Of a stretch of 64,000 nucleotides of DNA, positions 36,653-46,728 are shown piece after piece; within the stretch, counting starts at the first letter, position 1; each line of letters begins with the position of its first letter. The notes beneath the pieces were generated by a model. The model was not told the origin of the DNA and ran no database searches. It saw nothing but the letters and a program-made list of their open reading frames with translations. Source of the DNA: Pseudomonas sp. ATCC PTA-122608 (GTDB taxonomy: Bacteria > Pseudomonadota > Gammaproteobacteria > Pseudomonadales > Pseudomonadaceae); the NCBI RefSeq assembly GCF_001952855.1, contig NZ_LPNO01000054.1, positions 77,124-141,123 on the forward strand, given 5' to 3'. The translations under genes were made by a program, and so were the position numbers.

Positions 36653-39600
36653 ATGCAGGATGCCCCATCCGTCACCACCGACGTGTCGGTTGACGACAAC
36701 AGTGACTTTATTCGCCAGGCCATTCCGGACTGGCTGGTACACGCCCCGCCCCACCGAATCAACGCGTTGAAACAGGTAGACCTCGAGCAAGCGCAGTGGA
36801 TGGACAGCTTGTCACCGCTGCAGCGAAGAACGCTGAAAGCGTTCAATGAAACCAGTTTCAAATCTCAGCACGTTGTGGATAAACACCTGGAACACGTCCA
36901 GAAGCTCGAACCGTTCGCCATTGAGCTACTCAACCATGCGCTGAAAGAACAGTTCAATATCACTGTGGACGTCGAAGGCACTTACCTTCGTTTGTATGAG
37001 CCACTGACACTGGGCGTTCTGGGGGTCAAGGCCGGTAAATACAAAGTACTGGAAGTTTCGCTGTTACAGGCGGCCCTGCATAACTTTGAAGCCCACGAAA
37101 GCGAAGACGCAGCCTTTGATCCCTCCTCCGGGTTCACCCAACATCCCGATCGGGAAGGCGCCTCTCCCAGCGTTGGCCAGACACTGACCGTGCCTGGGTT
37201 TATAACGCTGTGCCGCACGCTGGACATAGGTGCCCGCTACCAGACTCATCTGAAGGAAACATTGCTGCCCACCGACGACGCAGCCGACACCCGCTTGCGC
37301 GACGCCGTGATCACCAGCCAAAAAGACGCTCTCAGAGCAGCGGCATACCTGGCGCTGCTCAAGCAAGATATTCGGCCCGACGATTTCATCATGGTGCTTG
37401 AGGTTGTCAACGGCGAACGCAACCCGACGTTGGGCGGCAAGCCCGTGTGGTTCAGCTGCCTGAGCGTGACAGGCCGTGCGCTGACGGGGAGCGTGGTGTT
37501 TACACCGGTGGAGAAATATCACTATGCCAGCGATTTCATCGTCTATCTGCCCCACGACCCGGAGCAACCGCTCAAGCGCTACAACACGTTTGAGGAACTG
37601 AAAGCCGAGCTGAACCGCCAGTTGGTGACGCGCGATAAAGAGCCGAGCGACCCGGGCAGTAAAGGCCGTCCGGAGCCTACTCGCTACCAGCGTTTTTTCA
37701 GCCAGTTTCTCAATGAAAGCGACAAGCCGGCGTTCTTCACCCGGTTTACTGAACCCGCTCCGAACTCCACCTCCAGCGCCGATGCGATTGCTCGCTCGCC
37801 TGTGACCCAAACCATGCTGCAGATAGCCTTCCCGGTATTGGCTGCGACGGTCATGCCGCAAAAGCTTCCTCCACCGAAATCAGGCTGCAGGACAGTGACG
37901 GCGAACACTCCCGACCTGTACCTGCTGGTTGTATCGAGACGCGGCCTGTGGGCAGAAAACGTCGACCTGTGGGTTAGCCTGTTTGAGCATGGACGCGACA
38001 AGCTCCTCAAGGATGCGCGCTACCAGGCAGTGCCCACCGCCGATGTCGACGCACGGGTGCGTGCGCAAAAAATCGCCCACTGGCTGGAGGTCGGCGCTGC
38101 CGCGCTCGGTTTGGCGCTGGCGTTCGTCCCGGTGCTCAGCGAAATCATGATGGCCGCCATGGCAGGCCAGTTGCTGTATGAAACCTTCGAAGGTGTGATC
38201 GACTGGAGCGAAGGCGACCGGGATACGGCCAAGGAGCACTGGTTCAGCGTCGCCCAAAACCTGGCAGCCATGGCCCTGTTGGCCGGTGCCGGAAAAGGCC
38301 TGCAAAAAGTGGCTGTACCGCCAGCACCTGCATTGGTACAGGAGCTCAAGCCAGTGCGTCTGCCAGGTGCAGAGCAACGGTTATGGAAACCGGACCTGAC
38401 CGCCTATCGCAGCGCAGTCGTGTTGCCCAAAGACGCCGCCTTTGATGACTTGGGCCTGCACAGCCACGACCAACAGCCGCTGCTACGCCTCGACGATCAA
38501 CTGTATGCGCTCGAACCCGAGCCCGACAGTGATAACTATCGCATACAACATCCGACACGCTCCGACGCTTATGCCCCGAAAGTGGCGCATAACGGTGCGG
38601 GCGCATGGCTCCATGAAGGAGAAGAACCACTGACCTGGGAGGGCTCAATGTTAATGCGCCGCCTGGGTTATCGCACCCAGGGCTTGAGCGACGCGCAGCT
38701 GGAACAGGTGCGCCTGGCCAGTGGCGTCACGCCTGATCAACTGCGCCAACTGCATGTAGACCTCCTGCCGCCGCCAGCGCTGTTGGCCGACAGCCTCGAG
38801 CGCTTTGGCATCCATCAGCGGATCGATACGTTTATCGAGAAAATGGGCAGCGATGATCCCCTGGACTATGCCCTGGCCGACCAGGCCATGACCGACCGCG
38901 TGGTTGCGCAACAAGGCCTGACCTATCCTGCGGTCCTCAACCCTACTCCACAGGCGCTGGATGAACAGACCATACAGTGGCGCCGAGAAGTCGCCCAAGC
39001 AGCCAGGGACAGCCGGGCCTCACTGTTCGACACAGATTACCGCGCCCACAATGTGACCCGCTCGCCTCACGTCCAACAGCTCATGGACCGGTTTGCCGGC
39101 CTGCCAGCCGACGTTGCGACGCAACTGCTGGAAACGGCCACAGACGCGGACCTGACGGCGCTCAGTAAACATCAGAAGCTGTCGCCAAGGCTTATGACCC
39201 AGGCCCGCGAAAGCCAACATCAGGTGCGGATGGCACGCGCCTACGAAGGCTTGTACGTGGACGCAATGGAGAGCCCGGACAGTCGACGACTGGCCCTGCA
39301 TACCCTGCCAACCCTTCCGGGCTGGGACCCGAACCTGCGAATCGAAATCCGCGGGGGCAGCGAACAGGGGCCGCTGTTCGACGCCATCGGCCCACCGTCC
39401 GACACACCGCCACTGGTGCTGGCGATGGGTGAAGACGGATCATTCGGCGCTACCGATCTGTATGGCGCCGTCCTGGGAAAACTCGAACAAGGCCCACGTC
39501 GAGCACTCGGCGAGGCAGCACGCGACGCCGGCACCTTGAAGCAGAGGGTGCGGCAAACGCCGTTGGCCCGGGACGAGCTGCGCCCGGTGCTGCTGGAATT

Positions 39601-42568
39601 TCCTGCATGGCGTAAACCGCTGGCGGGAAACCTGCGCTTGCCGGGCGGTTCCCCGTTACTCAAATTCAATCGACTGCGCAGCCACTCAGCGCGATTGTGC
39701 AAGCTGTATCCGGACTTCCGCGAGGAGCACGTCAACGCCTTCATCGAGGCCCACGGGAGTGATGTACGCAGTGAACTGACGCGCAGGGAAGCACAGTATG
39801 CCGCCCTCAAACGCGAGCTCAAAGACTGGGTTAAACGAAGTGCCCGTGAAGAGGCTAGCCAGCGACCATTTGAAGTGAACCCGGGTGGCCGGGAGCGGGC
39901 GGCGGCCGATGCGTTGAGAAACTGCTGGCGCCGGCAGACGGTGGACAGCGCCGGAGCAAATACCGGGCGCCGCCTGGAAATCAGCACACAGGTGACCCTG
40001 CCGGACGTGACCACTGACTTTGGCCATGTGGAAGAGTTGGTTCTCGACTCTGTGGGTTTTACCGACAGTCCCGGGCAGTTCCTTGGCCGCTTCCCCAATC
40101 TGAAACGTTTGACCCTCAAGCAAATCGGAGGCCTGGGTCGCCAGACGCTGACCGAATGGCCCGCAGCGGTCACCGCGATGAAGGAGCTGACGCATCTGGA
40201 CGTGTCCGGCAATGCCATCCGCCTGAGCGAAACCAGCGCAGGCCAACTGGCTGGCTTGAGCCGCCTGGAAGAACTGTCCCTGAATGACAACCCCGTGGGT
40301 ACCCTGCCCGATTTCAGCACCCTGCTCCGGCTGCGCAAGCTGGAACTGCGCAACACACGGATCAACCAGTGGCCCACGGGCCTGCTCGAGTTGCCGGAAC
40401 TCAGGGAACTCGACCTGTCCAGCAATCAGCTCAGCGCAGTGCCCGACAGCCTGCTCAACCCTGCACCCGAAAGTGTGGAGGCCAGTATTCGTCTCAACCG
40501 CATGACACGTCTGCACAACAACCCGTTCACCCCGCAAGCCAATCAGCAGATGCGTGCGTACATCACGCGCCTGTCGCAGACTCGACCGGGCTGGCGCAAC
40601 GGTGGGCAGCCTGGTGCATTCGAAGTGCCCTTGAGCCACACCGAAGAAATGCTGCGGGTACGAGAGCTGTTTCCCGGTTTCAGCGAGGGAGAAAATGAGC
40701 AATTTGTGCTGAATGCAGGCGACGGGGCGCCGGCCGAGCTGACGCGCCTGGAAGGCCAATGGCAAGACTTGAACGCCCAACTGGACGCCTGGGCCGCGCA
40801 ACGGTTTCTGATAGCCGCCGACGACGCAAACCTTCGCTTAGGGGACGCCGGCCACCGCCAGCAATTCGCCCGCAGCCTCAAACAGTGCTGGCGTCGCCTG
40901 ACCCCCAAAGCCCTGGCTCGCGATGGCTTGCCCATCGGCTACACACTTGAAGCACTCGGCGTAAGCGTCGGTGACCTGCCCAGGCTGGAAGCGGATTTCA
41001 GCCACGTTGGGTCAATCAAATTGCAGGGCATGCATTCCCTGTACGGCCTGGATGAGTTTCTCGGCCACTTCAGCCACACCCGCTGGCTCGAACTCTCGAA
41101 CAGCGAGTTGGGTTCAATCCCACCCAGCGTTGCGCGGATGAATCAGCTAACCCGCCTGGACCTCAGAGGCAACCTGCTGTCCATGACCGAGGCCGACGTG
41201 AATGTGCTGGAGGGGCTCACCTCACTCAAAATAATCAAGCTGGACAACAACCCGCTGTTGCGCACCCCGAACTTCAGCAGCCTGCGGAACCTGCGCGGGG
41301 TGTGGTTGAGAAACACCGGGATCACCGAATGGCCGCAGGGCCTGGGGGCTCATCAGACATTGGATATCATCGACCTCAGCGACAATCGCATCACGCAATT
41401 GCCTGCGTCCCAGGTCAACCCGCCGTCCGGGCAGGCCGTGTCTACCGTCCGCACCAATAACGTCACGTTTATCGGAGGAAACCCCCTGACCGCAGAAGCC
41501 CGGGGGCAACTGGCTGAATACTGGCTCAATGTTGCCTCGCGTCACCCCGAGGCAGAGACGGGGCGGCTCCTCGGCGCCATGCGCTACCAGGCGCCACGCC
41601 CGCCGGCAGAAGTGGCCGGCGCGGCACAAGTGCCGGCGGTGGACGACACGCCGGAGCCGGCATTCCATCACTGGATGAGTGGGTTGTCCCCCATGCAGAT
41701 AGCCCAAAGACGCATCGCATGGGAGTCGATTGCCGAGAAACCTGGCTCGCAAGCCTTCTTCAACATCCTCAACAGCCTCGAAGCCTCTGCGGAGTACCGT
41801 AGCGGCTATATCGACCTGCAATCGCGCCTGTGGGATCTGCTCGACGCTGCCCGGCACGATGGCTTGCGTGAAGAGCTATTCAACATTGCGAGTGACCCAC
41901 GCTGTGGTGACCGGGCAGCGCTGGTGTTCAGTGATATGGAAATCAAGAAGCTGACGTGGGATGCCACGTATGGGGCCAGCGACGACGAAGCAGGGCCGGC
42001 ACTGCTGGACCTGGCAAAGGGCCTGTTTCGCCTGGACGAGGTGGAACAATCGGCAAGCGGAGATATTCGTGTTCGAGAAGGCGCGATTCGCATGTCGGGC
42101 ATGACCCCGGAACAAAAAGCCACCGCCCTGGCAAACCTGGAAGACGTTGAAATCCGCCTGGCCTATCGTATGGGGTTACAACAACGTCTTGGCCTGCCTG
42201 GCCAACCCGGCGAGGCCCGCTACCTTGCAACGGGCCAGGTGACTCCGCAATTGCTGAAAAACGCTGCACGCCGAATCGAGCGATTGGACAACTCCAAGTT
42301 GTTCGTACAGTCACTGTTGGGCCGCGAGTTCTGGCAGGTATTTATCCGCAATCAGTATGCCGATGAGTTCAGCGCACTGAGAACACCCCATGACATGCAC
42401 TTGAACAGGCTGTCGGAGGAACACGATTCAGGCACCCTGAGTGATGCGGACTACGCGACTCAGGCTGAAGATGTGCAACTGCAACTGGCCGTGAAGGACG
42501 CGCAGCTGATTCAGTCGCTAACCCTGCGTGACTGGGTGTCGTGCAAGGAGCACTGCAGCATTGCCTGA
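36653..42568 (+). CDS. Giant dermonecrotic-toxin-like / LRR / NEL E3 ubiquitin ligase effector
   Basis: A 1971-residue protein. The first third resembles the DUF6543/dermonecrotic-toxin-like region of Pseudomonas effectors and includes a hydrophobic stretch near residues 478-510 (LGLALAFVPVLSEIMMAAMA). Two leucine-rich-repeat blocks follow at about 1125-1300 and 1450-1615, each preceded by a similar charged helical segment. The C-terminal 300 residues form a NEL domain with the catalytic motif RCGDR (Cys1751), as in IpaH/SspH ligases. Such proteins ubiquitinate host proteins after injection. No signal peptide is present. ATG 36653 is supported by AAAGGA upstream. Host and secretion route are unknown. 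Confidence 0.88.
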   Translation: MQDAPSVTTDVSVDDNSDFIRQAIPDWLVHAPPHRINALKQVDLEQAQWMDSLSPLQRRTLKAFNETSFKSQHVVDKHLEHVQKLEPFAIELLNHALKEQFNITVDVEGTYLRLYEPLTLGVLGVKAGKYKVLEVSLLQAALHNFEAHESEDAAFDPSSGFTQHPDREGASPSVGQTLTVPGFITLCRTLDIGARYQTHLKETLLPTDDAADTRLRDAVITSQKDALRAAAYLALLKQDIRPDDFIMVLEVVNGERNPTLGGKPVWFSCLSVTGRALTGSVVFTPVEKYHYASDFIVYLPHDPEQPLKRYNTFEELKAELNRQLVTRDKEPSDPGSKGRPEPTRYQRFFSQFLNESDKPAFFTRFTEPAPNSTSSADAIARSPVTQTMLQIAFPVLAATVMPQKLPPPKSGCRTVTANTPDLYLLVVSRRGLWAENVDLWVSLFEHGRDKLLKDARYQAVPTADVDARVRAQKIAHWLEVGAAALGLALAFVPVLSEIMMAAMAGQLLYETFEGVIDWSEGDRDTAKEHWFSVAQNLAAMALLAGAGKGLQKVAVPPAPALVQELKPVRLPGAEQRLWKPDLTAYRSAVVLPKDAAFDDLGLHSHDQQPLLRLDDQLYALEPEPDSDNYRIQHPTRSDAYAPKVAHNGAGAWLHEGEEPLTWEGSMLMRRLGYRTQGLSDAQLEQVRLASGVTPDQLRQLHVDLLPPPALLADSLERFGIHQRIDTFIEKMGSDDPLDYALADQAMTDRVVAQQGLTYPAVLNPTPQALDEQTIQWRREVAQAARDSRASLFDTDYRAHNVTRSPHVQQLMDRFAGLPADVATQLLETATDADLTALSKHQKLSPRLMTQARESQHQVRMARAYEGLYVDAMESPDSRRLALHTLPTLPGWDPNLRIEIRGGSEQGPLFDAIGPPSDTPPLVLAMGEDGSFGATDLYGAVLGKLEQGPRRALGEAARDAGTLKQRVRQTPLARDELRPVLLEFPAWRKPLAGNLRLPGGSPLLKFNRLRSHSARLCKLYPDFREEHVNAFIEAHGSDVRSELTRREAQYAALKRELKDWVKRSAREEASQRPFEVNPGGRERAAADALRNCWRRQTVDSAGANTGRRLEISTQVTLPDVTTDFGHVEELVLDSVGFTDSPGQFLGRFPNLKRLTLKQIGGLGRQTLTEWPAAVTAMKELTHLDVSGNAIRLSETSAGQLAGLSRLEELSLNDNPVGTLPDFSTLLRLRKLELRNTRINQWPTGLLELPELRELDLSSNQLSAVPDSLLNPAPESVEASIRLNRMTRLHNNPFTPQANQQMRAYITRLSQTRPGWRNGGQPGAFEVPLSHTEEMLRVRELFPGFSEGENEQFVLNAGDGAPAELTRLEGQWQDLNAQLDAWAAQRFLIAADDANLRLGDAGHRQQFARSLKQCWRRLTPKALARDGLPIGYTLEALGVSVGDLPRLEADFSHVGSIKLQGMHSLYGLDEFLGHFSHTRWLELSNSELGSIPPSVARMNQLTRLDLRGNLLSMTEADVNVLEGLTSLKIIKLDNNPLLRTPNFSSLRNLRGVWLRNTGITEWPQGLGAHQTLDIIDLSDNRITQLPASQVNPPSGQAVSTVRTNNVTFIGGNPLTAEARGQLAEYWLNVASRHPEAETGRLLGAMRYQAPRPPAEVAGAAQVPAVDDTPEPAFHHWMSGLSPMQIAQRRIAWESIAEKPGSQAFFNILNSLEASAEYRSGYIDLQSRLWDLLDAARHDGLREELFNIASDPRCGDRAALVFSDMEIKKLTWDATYGASDDEAGPALLDLAKGLFRLDEVEQSASGDIRVREGAIRMSGMTPEQKATALANLEDVEIRLAYRMGLQQRLGLPGQPGEARYLATGQVTPQLLKNAARRIERLDNSKLFVQSLLGREFWQVFIRNQYADEFSALRTPHDMHLNRLSEEHDSGTLSDADYATQAEDVQLQLAVKDAQLIQSLTLRDWVSCKEHCSIA

Positions 42569-42573
42569 TGGAT

Positions 42574-42882
42574 TCAGGGTGTCTGCACCAACCGCCCCAA
42601 ACGCTGCTTGAGCATCTGGTTCTCGGCCCGCAGTTGCTGGACTTCCTCCAGCAGGTCGAGCGCCAGGGCGACGCCTTCCCATTCCAGCTCCAGGTCCTTT
42701 TGCAGCGCCGAGGCACGCTTGGCCAGGGCCAGTTCGTAATCGGTAAAGCGCCAGGATTCGGGACTCGTCCCCACCGGTTCAACAATGCCGTGCTCGACGA
42801 TTTCGATCACGTAGGCCACCGACAGGTCGGTGGCCTCACAGAATTCTGCCATGTTCACTTGAACCAAACGGGGACTGCTCAT
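42574..42882 (-). CDS. cbpM: Chaperone modulator CbpM
   Basis: A 102-residue helical protein with a MerR-like N-terminus (VNMAEFCEATDLSVAYVIEI) and a coiled-coil C-terminus (LDLLEEVQQLRAENQMLKQR). CbpM binds the J-domain of CbpA and blocks both its co-chaperone activity and DNA binding. It lies two bases downstream of cbpA on the same strand, the standard arrangement, and ends just beyond the converging effector gene. Confidence 0.93.
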   Translation of the reverse strand: MSSPRLVQVNMAEFCEATDLSVAYVIEIVEHGIVEPVGTSPESWRFTDYELALAKRASALQKDLELEWEGVALALDLLEEVQQLRAENQMLKQRLGRLVQTP

Positions 42883-42884
42883 CG

Positions 42885-43832
42885 TTAGTTACTCCATGAT
42901 TCTCTTGGATCGAAGGCGGCTTTTTGTGCCAGTTCCTGCCACAACGCCTTGACCTCTTCGTCGGTGTTTTTCGGCATCACCGCCTTGAGTTGCACAAACA
43001 GGTAACCGCGCTGCCCGGCCTTGTTCAACAAGCCGTGGCCCTTGGCGCGCATGCGCTGGCCGTTCTGGCTGCCGGCCGGCACCTTGAGGTTGATCTTGCC
43101 GGTGAGGGTCGGCACCGCCACTTCCGTGCCCAGCGCCAGCTCCCATGGAGCCAGTGGCAGGGTGATGATCAGGTCTTCGCCTTCCACATCGAATTTAGGG
43201 TGGGGCGCGAACTTGATGATCAAGTACAGATCACCTGCGGCACCCCCGCCAATCCCCGGAGCGCCCTGGCCCTTGAGGCGAATGCGCTCGCCGTCGGCCA
43301 CACCGGCTGGGATCTTCACGTTCAGGCTCTTGGTGGTGTTGCTGACGTGCTGGCCGGCCGCGTTGTATTGCGGCACCTGGAAGTTGACCTGCTTGGATTC
43401 GTTGGACAGGGTCTCTTCGAGGAAGACCGGCAGTTCCATTTCCACATCTTGCCCTCGGCGCCCGGCACTGCGGCCCTGGGCACCACCAAAACCATTGCCG
43501 CGCGAACCGAAGATCGAGCTGAAGAAGTCCGAAAAGTCGCCGGTGTCTTGGCCACCGCCACCGTAGCCGCCACGGCTCTGCCAGCCTGGCGGGCCCTGGA
43601 ACGGCTGGCCATGCTGGCCGTATTTGCGCAAATCGTCGTATTCGGCGCGCTTGTCGGCGCTTTTCAGCGCTTCATAGGCTTCGGACGCGTCCTTGAACTT
43701 GGCTTCCGCGTCCTTTTCCTTGCTCACGTCCGGGTGATATTTGCGCGCCAGCTTGCGATAGGCGGCCTTGATCGCCTTGTCGTCAGCGGTGGGTTCTACA
43801 CCGAGAATCTTGTAATAGTCTTTGAAGTCCAT
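42885..43832 (-). CDS. cbpA: Curved DNA-binding protein CbpA, DnaJ-type co-chaperone
   Basis: A 315-residue J-protein. The J-domain (MDFKDYYKILGVEPTADDKA) carries the HPD motif in KYHPDV. A Gly-rich linker (GGYGGGGQDTGDF) and two beta-sandwich substrate-binding domains follow, without the zinc fingers of DnaJ. It stimulates Hsp70 and binds curved DNA. The start at MDFKDYY is preferred to a GTG/ATG five codons upstream. It is divergent from a YegD-type Hsp70 gene, so partner and chaperone share one control region. Confidence 0.94.
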   Translation of the reverse strand: MDFKDYYKILGVEPTADDKAIKAAYRKLARKYHPDVSKEKDAEAKFKDASEAYEALKSADKRAEYDDLRKYGQHGQPFQGPPGWQSRGGYGGGGQDTGDFSDFFSSIFGSRGNGFGGAQGRSAGRRGQDVEMELPVFLEETLSNESKQVNFQVPQYNAAGQHVSNTTKSLNVKIPAGVADGERIRLKGQGAPGIGGGAAGDLYLIIKFAPHPKFDVEGEDLIITLPLAPWELALGTEVAVPTLTGKINLKVPAGSQNGQRMRAKGHGLLNKAGQRGYLFVQLKAVMPKNTDEEVKALWQELAQKAAFDPRESWSN

Positions 43833-44120
43833 CGGGGGCATCACCATCCATTATCGATATCGCACTGCCAGCGTCACAGCATGCGCCTGTTTGCGGCGTC
43901 TGGATTGACCGATCTCAATCTTGTGACCGAAGGGTGCGTCAGAAGTTTATCGGCGCTGCGGGCAGAATCGTGCAGCTACCAACCGTATGGGGAGGATTTG
44001 GGGGCAAACACCGGGCTTTCAAGGTAACAAGTCCGCTGTATTTAGCGGATAGTCGGCCTACGCATCTGCGCGCGGGTGGCATACACTGCGCGGCCGTTTT
44101 TCAACCGGAACCCGATTGAC
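43833..44120. promoter_or_regulatory. Divergent control region between cbpA and the Hsp70 gene
   Basis: The 288-bp spacer must hold both promoters. A TCCGCT/AGCGGA hairpin (around 44030-44050) and a GGGGAGGATTTGGGGG purine tract are visible. No CIRCE element or unambiguous sigma-32 promoter could be recognised, and no coding frame is convincing. Confidence 0.4.
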
Positions 44121-45389
44121 ATGAAAAACCCATCCCCAGCCCGTGCCTGCGGTATCGACTTCGGCACGTCCAACTCCACCGTCGGCTGGATTCGTCCCGG
44201 CATGGAAACGCTTATCGCGCTGGAGGACGACAAGATCACGCTGCCGTCGGTGGTGTTCTTCAACTTCGAAGAACGCCGCCCGGTGTACGGTCGCCTGGCC
44301 CTGCACGAGTACCTGGAAAACTACGAAGGCCGGCTGATGCGCTCGCTCAAGAGCCTGCTGGGTTCCAAGTTGATCAAGCACGACACCAGCGTATTGGGCA
44401 CGGCCATGCCGTTCACCGACCTGCTGGCGCTGTTTATCGGCCAACTCAAGAGCCGTGCCGAGACCACCGCCGGGCGTGAGTTTGAAGAAGTGGTGCTGGG
44501 CCGCCCGGTGTTCTTCGTCGACGACGACCCTATGGCCGATCAGGAAGCCGAGAACACCCTGGTGGACGTAGCCCGCAAGATCGGCTTCAAGGACATCTCG
44601 TTCCAGTACGAACCGATTGCCGCGGCTTTCGACTACGAGTCCACCATCGAGAAAGAAGAGCTGGTGCTGATCGTCGACATCGGCGGTGGTACCTCCGACT
44701 TCTCCCTGGTGCGCCTGTCGCCCGAGCGTCGCCAGATCGACAACCGCCACGACGACATCCTCGCCACCGGCGGTGTGCACATCGGCGGGACCGACTTCGA
44801 CAAGCAGCTCTCGCTGGCCGGCATGATGCCGCTGTTCGGCTACGGCAGCCGCATGAAAAGCGGCGCCTACATGCCCACCAGCCACCACATGAACCTGGCG
44901 ACCTGGCACACCATCAACTCGGTGTACTCACAGAAATCCAAGCTGGCGCTGGGCAGCATGCGCTACGACATCGAGGACACCGGCGGCATCGACCGCCTGT
45001 TCAACCTGATCGAACAGCGCGCCGGGCACTGGCTGGCGATGGAAGTGGAAGAAACCAAGATCCAGCTGACGCAGCAGGACAGCCGCCATGTGCTGCTGGA
45101 CCGGGTCGAGCCAGGGTTGAGCGTGGAGTTGAGTCGGGCATTGTTCGAGTCGGCCATCGATGGCTTGCTGGAGCGGGTGCGCAACAGCGTGACCCAGTTG
45201 CTCAACGACGCCTCGGTGGACGTGGCCCAGGTGGACACGGTGTTCTTTACCGGGGGTTCCAGCGGGATTCCGGCGCTGCGCCACAGCATCTCGGCGATGC
45301 TGCCGAATGCGCAGCATGTGGAAGGGAATATCTTTGGCAGTATTGGCAGTGGTCTGGCGATTGAGGCCAGCAAGCGGTACGGCTACTGA
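44121..45389 (+). CDS. YegD-type short Hsp70 family chaperone
   Basis: A 422-residue Hsp70-family ATPase. Phosphate 1 motif is CGIDFGTSNSTVG, the connecting stretch YEPIAAAFDYE, phosphate 2 is VLIVDIGGGTSDFSLV and the adenosine motif FFTGGSSGIPALRHSI. The protein stops soon after the nucleotide-binding domain, so the normal substrate-binding lobe and lid are missing, as in YegD. A Tyr/His-rich insertion (SGAYMPTSHHMNLATWHT) is also YegD-like. The start at 44121 gives MKNPSPARACGIDFG. It is divergent from cbpA-cbpM, which hints at a functional pairing. Confidence 0.9.
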   Translation: MKNPSPARACGIDFGTSNSTVGWIRPGMETLIALEDDKITLPSVVFFNFEERRPVYGRLALHEYLENYEGRLMRSLKSLLGSKLIKHDTSVLGTAMPFTDLLALFIGQLKSRAETTAGREFEEVVLGRPVFFVDDDPMADQEAENTLVDVARKIGFKDISFQYEPIAAAFDYESTIEKEELVLIVDIGGGTSDFSLVRLSPERRQIDNRHDDILATGGVHIGGTDFDKQLSLAGMMPLFGYGSRMKSGAYMPTSHHMNLATWHTINSVYSQKSKLALGSMRYDIEDTGGIDRLFNLIEQRAGHWLAMEVEETKIQLTQQDSRHVLLDRVEPGLSVELSRALFESAIDGLLERVRNSVTQLLNDASVDVAQVDTVFFTGGSSGIPALRHSISAMLPNAQHVEGNIFGSIGSGLAIEASKRYGY

Positions 45390-45412
45390 GTTTTAGCTGA
45401 AACCGTGGCGCG

Positions 45413-45500
45413 CCCTTCGCGAGCAAGCCCGCTCCCACATTCGACCGAGTTCCAACTTTGGAATGCAGCCGAATGTGGGAGCGGGCTTGCTCGCGAAGGG
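45413..45500. repeat. Paired REP element
   Basis: cccttcgcgagcaagcccgc and its inverse ending gctcgcgaaggg enclose a short core. It lies between the converging Hsp70 and AI-2E transporter genes, where it may act as a terminator for both. Confidence 0.9.
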
Positions 45501-45523
45501 GCCAGTCCAGGCAACATCAATGC

Positions 45524-46537
45524 CTAAACCATCCCCGCCAGCTTCAACTCACTCTTCAAGTACGCATAATAAATCGGCCCCGCCACCACCCCCGGCAGGC
45601 CGAAGGCGGCTTCGAACACCAGCATCGCCAACAACAATTCCCACGACTTGGCACTGATCTGCCCGCCGACGATCCGCGCGTTGAGGAAGTACTCGACCTT
45701 GTGGATCACGATCAGGTAGCCCAACGCCGCCACCGCCACCCAAATCGACAGCGACAAGGCCACGATGGTGATCAGGGTGTTGGACATGAGGTTACCGATC
45801 ACCGGCAGCAGGCCCAGCAGGAATGTCAGCACGATCAGGGTCTTGGTCAGCGGCAGGTGAATCCCGCACAGCGGCAGCACCACCGCGAGGAAGATCGCGG
45901 TGAACGCCGTGTTCAACGCGGCGATCTTGATCTGGGCGAAGACAATGTTGCGAAAGGCCTGGACCAGCAAATGCAAGCGATCGAACAGCGCAGCAGCCAA
46001 GGGTTTACGCTTGGTGACGTCCGGCACCCGCTGCAGGGCGATGATCGCGCCCAGCACCATGCCGATCAGCAAGGTCACGAACATGTGCGCAGCGTCTTTG
46101 CCCACCAACTGCAATTCGCTGAGGTGTTTGCTCAGCCATTCGCCGATGGCCACGCGAAACTCGGCGGCGCTGGCCGGCAGGTAGGCGTCGAGGAACGGCG
46201 GCAGTTGGCCGCGCGCACGGTCAACCACGCCCATGAATTTGTCGAGGGAAGCCCCCGGATTTTCCGCTTCGTGCAGCAGGAAGCTGATGGCCCCGGCGAA
46301 GATCAGGGTCAGGATGCTGACGATCAAAGTCCCCAGCAACGCCACCGCCAACCAGCGCGCACGCCGGCCTTCGATCAGCCGCTGCAACTGCGGGGTGAGC
46401 ATGTTGACCAGCTCGTACACCAGCAGCCCGGCCAGCAGGCTCGGCAGCAACTTCAACGGCAAAACCAGCAGCAGCCCGCCAAAAATCAGCACGCAACTAA
46501 CCAACAACAACACGTGACGCTGAGAAAACGTTGGCAT
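45524..46537 (-). CDS. AI-2E family transporter (PerM/YdiK-like permease)
   Basis: A 337-residue polytopic membrane protein with about seven helices: LLLVSCVLIFGGLLLVLPLK, WLAVALLGTLIVSILTLIF, MFVTLLIGMVLGAIIALQ, TAIFLAVVLPLCGIHLPL and others. The family signature PVIGNLMSNTLI is near residue 245 and a closing VVAGPIYYAYLK is present. The family is named for the autoinducer-2 exporter TqsA, but most members, such as YdiK and PerM, have no proven substrate; here the substrate is open. It is a single gene flanked by REP elements. Confidence 0.87.
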   Translation of the reverse strand: MPTFSQRHVLLLVSCVLIFGGLLLVLPLKLLPSLLAGLLVYELVNMLTPQLQRLIEGRRARWLAVALLGTLIVSILTLIFAGAISFLLHEAENPGASLDKFMGVVDRARGQLPPFLDAYLPASAAEFRVAIGEWLSKHLSELQLVGKDAAHMFVTLLIGMVLGAIIALQRVPDVTKRKPLAAALFDRLHLLVQAFRNIVFAQIKIAALNTAFTAIFLAVVLPLCGIHLPLTKTLIVLTFLLGLLPVIGNLMSNTLITIVALSLSIWVAVAALGYLIVIHKVEYFLNARIVGGQISAKSWELLLAMLVFEAAFGLPGVVAGPIYYAYLKSELKLAGMV

Positions 46538-46576
46538 ACAGCCTCAAAACGAACGGCGTTAAAAGATGCTGTTATT

Positions 46577-46677
46577 TGTAGGAGCGAGCTTGCTCGCGAA
46601 AAACGCAAGGAAGCCACGTTTATTCAGGATGAACGCGTTTTCGTTGACGTTCTTCGCGAGCAAGCTCGCTCCTACAA
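46577..46677. repeat. Paired REP element
   Basis: ttgtaggagcgagcttgctc and its inverse ending ctcgctcctacaa flank a variable core. It is the gtaggagcgag subtype, upstream of the AI-2E transporter and downstream of psiF. Confidence 0.9.
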
Positions 46678-46728
46678 GACAACAGAGGGCTGTGTGCGAG
46701 TGTCGCAGCCTTCTATGGCACCCGGCTA

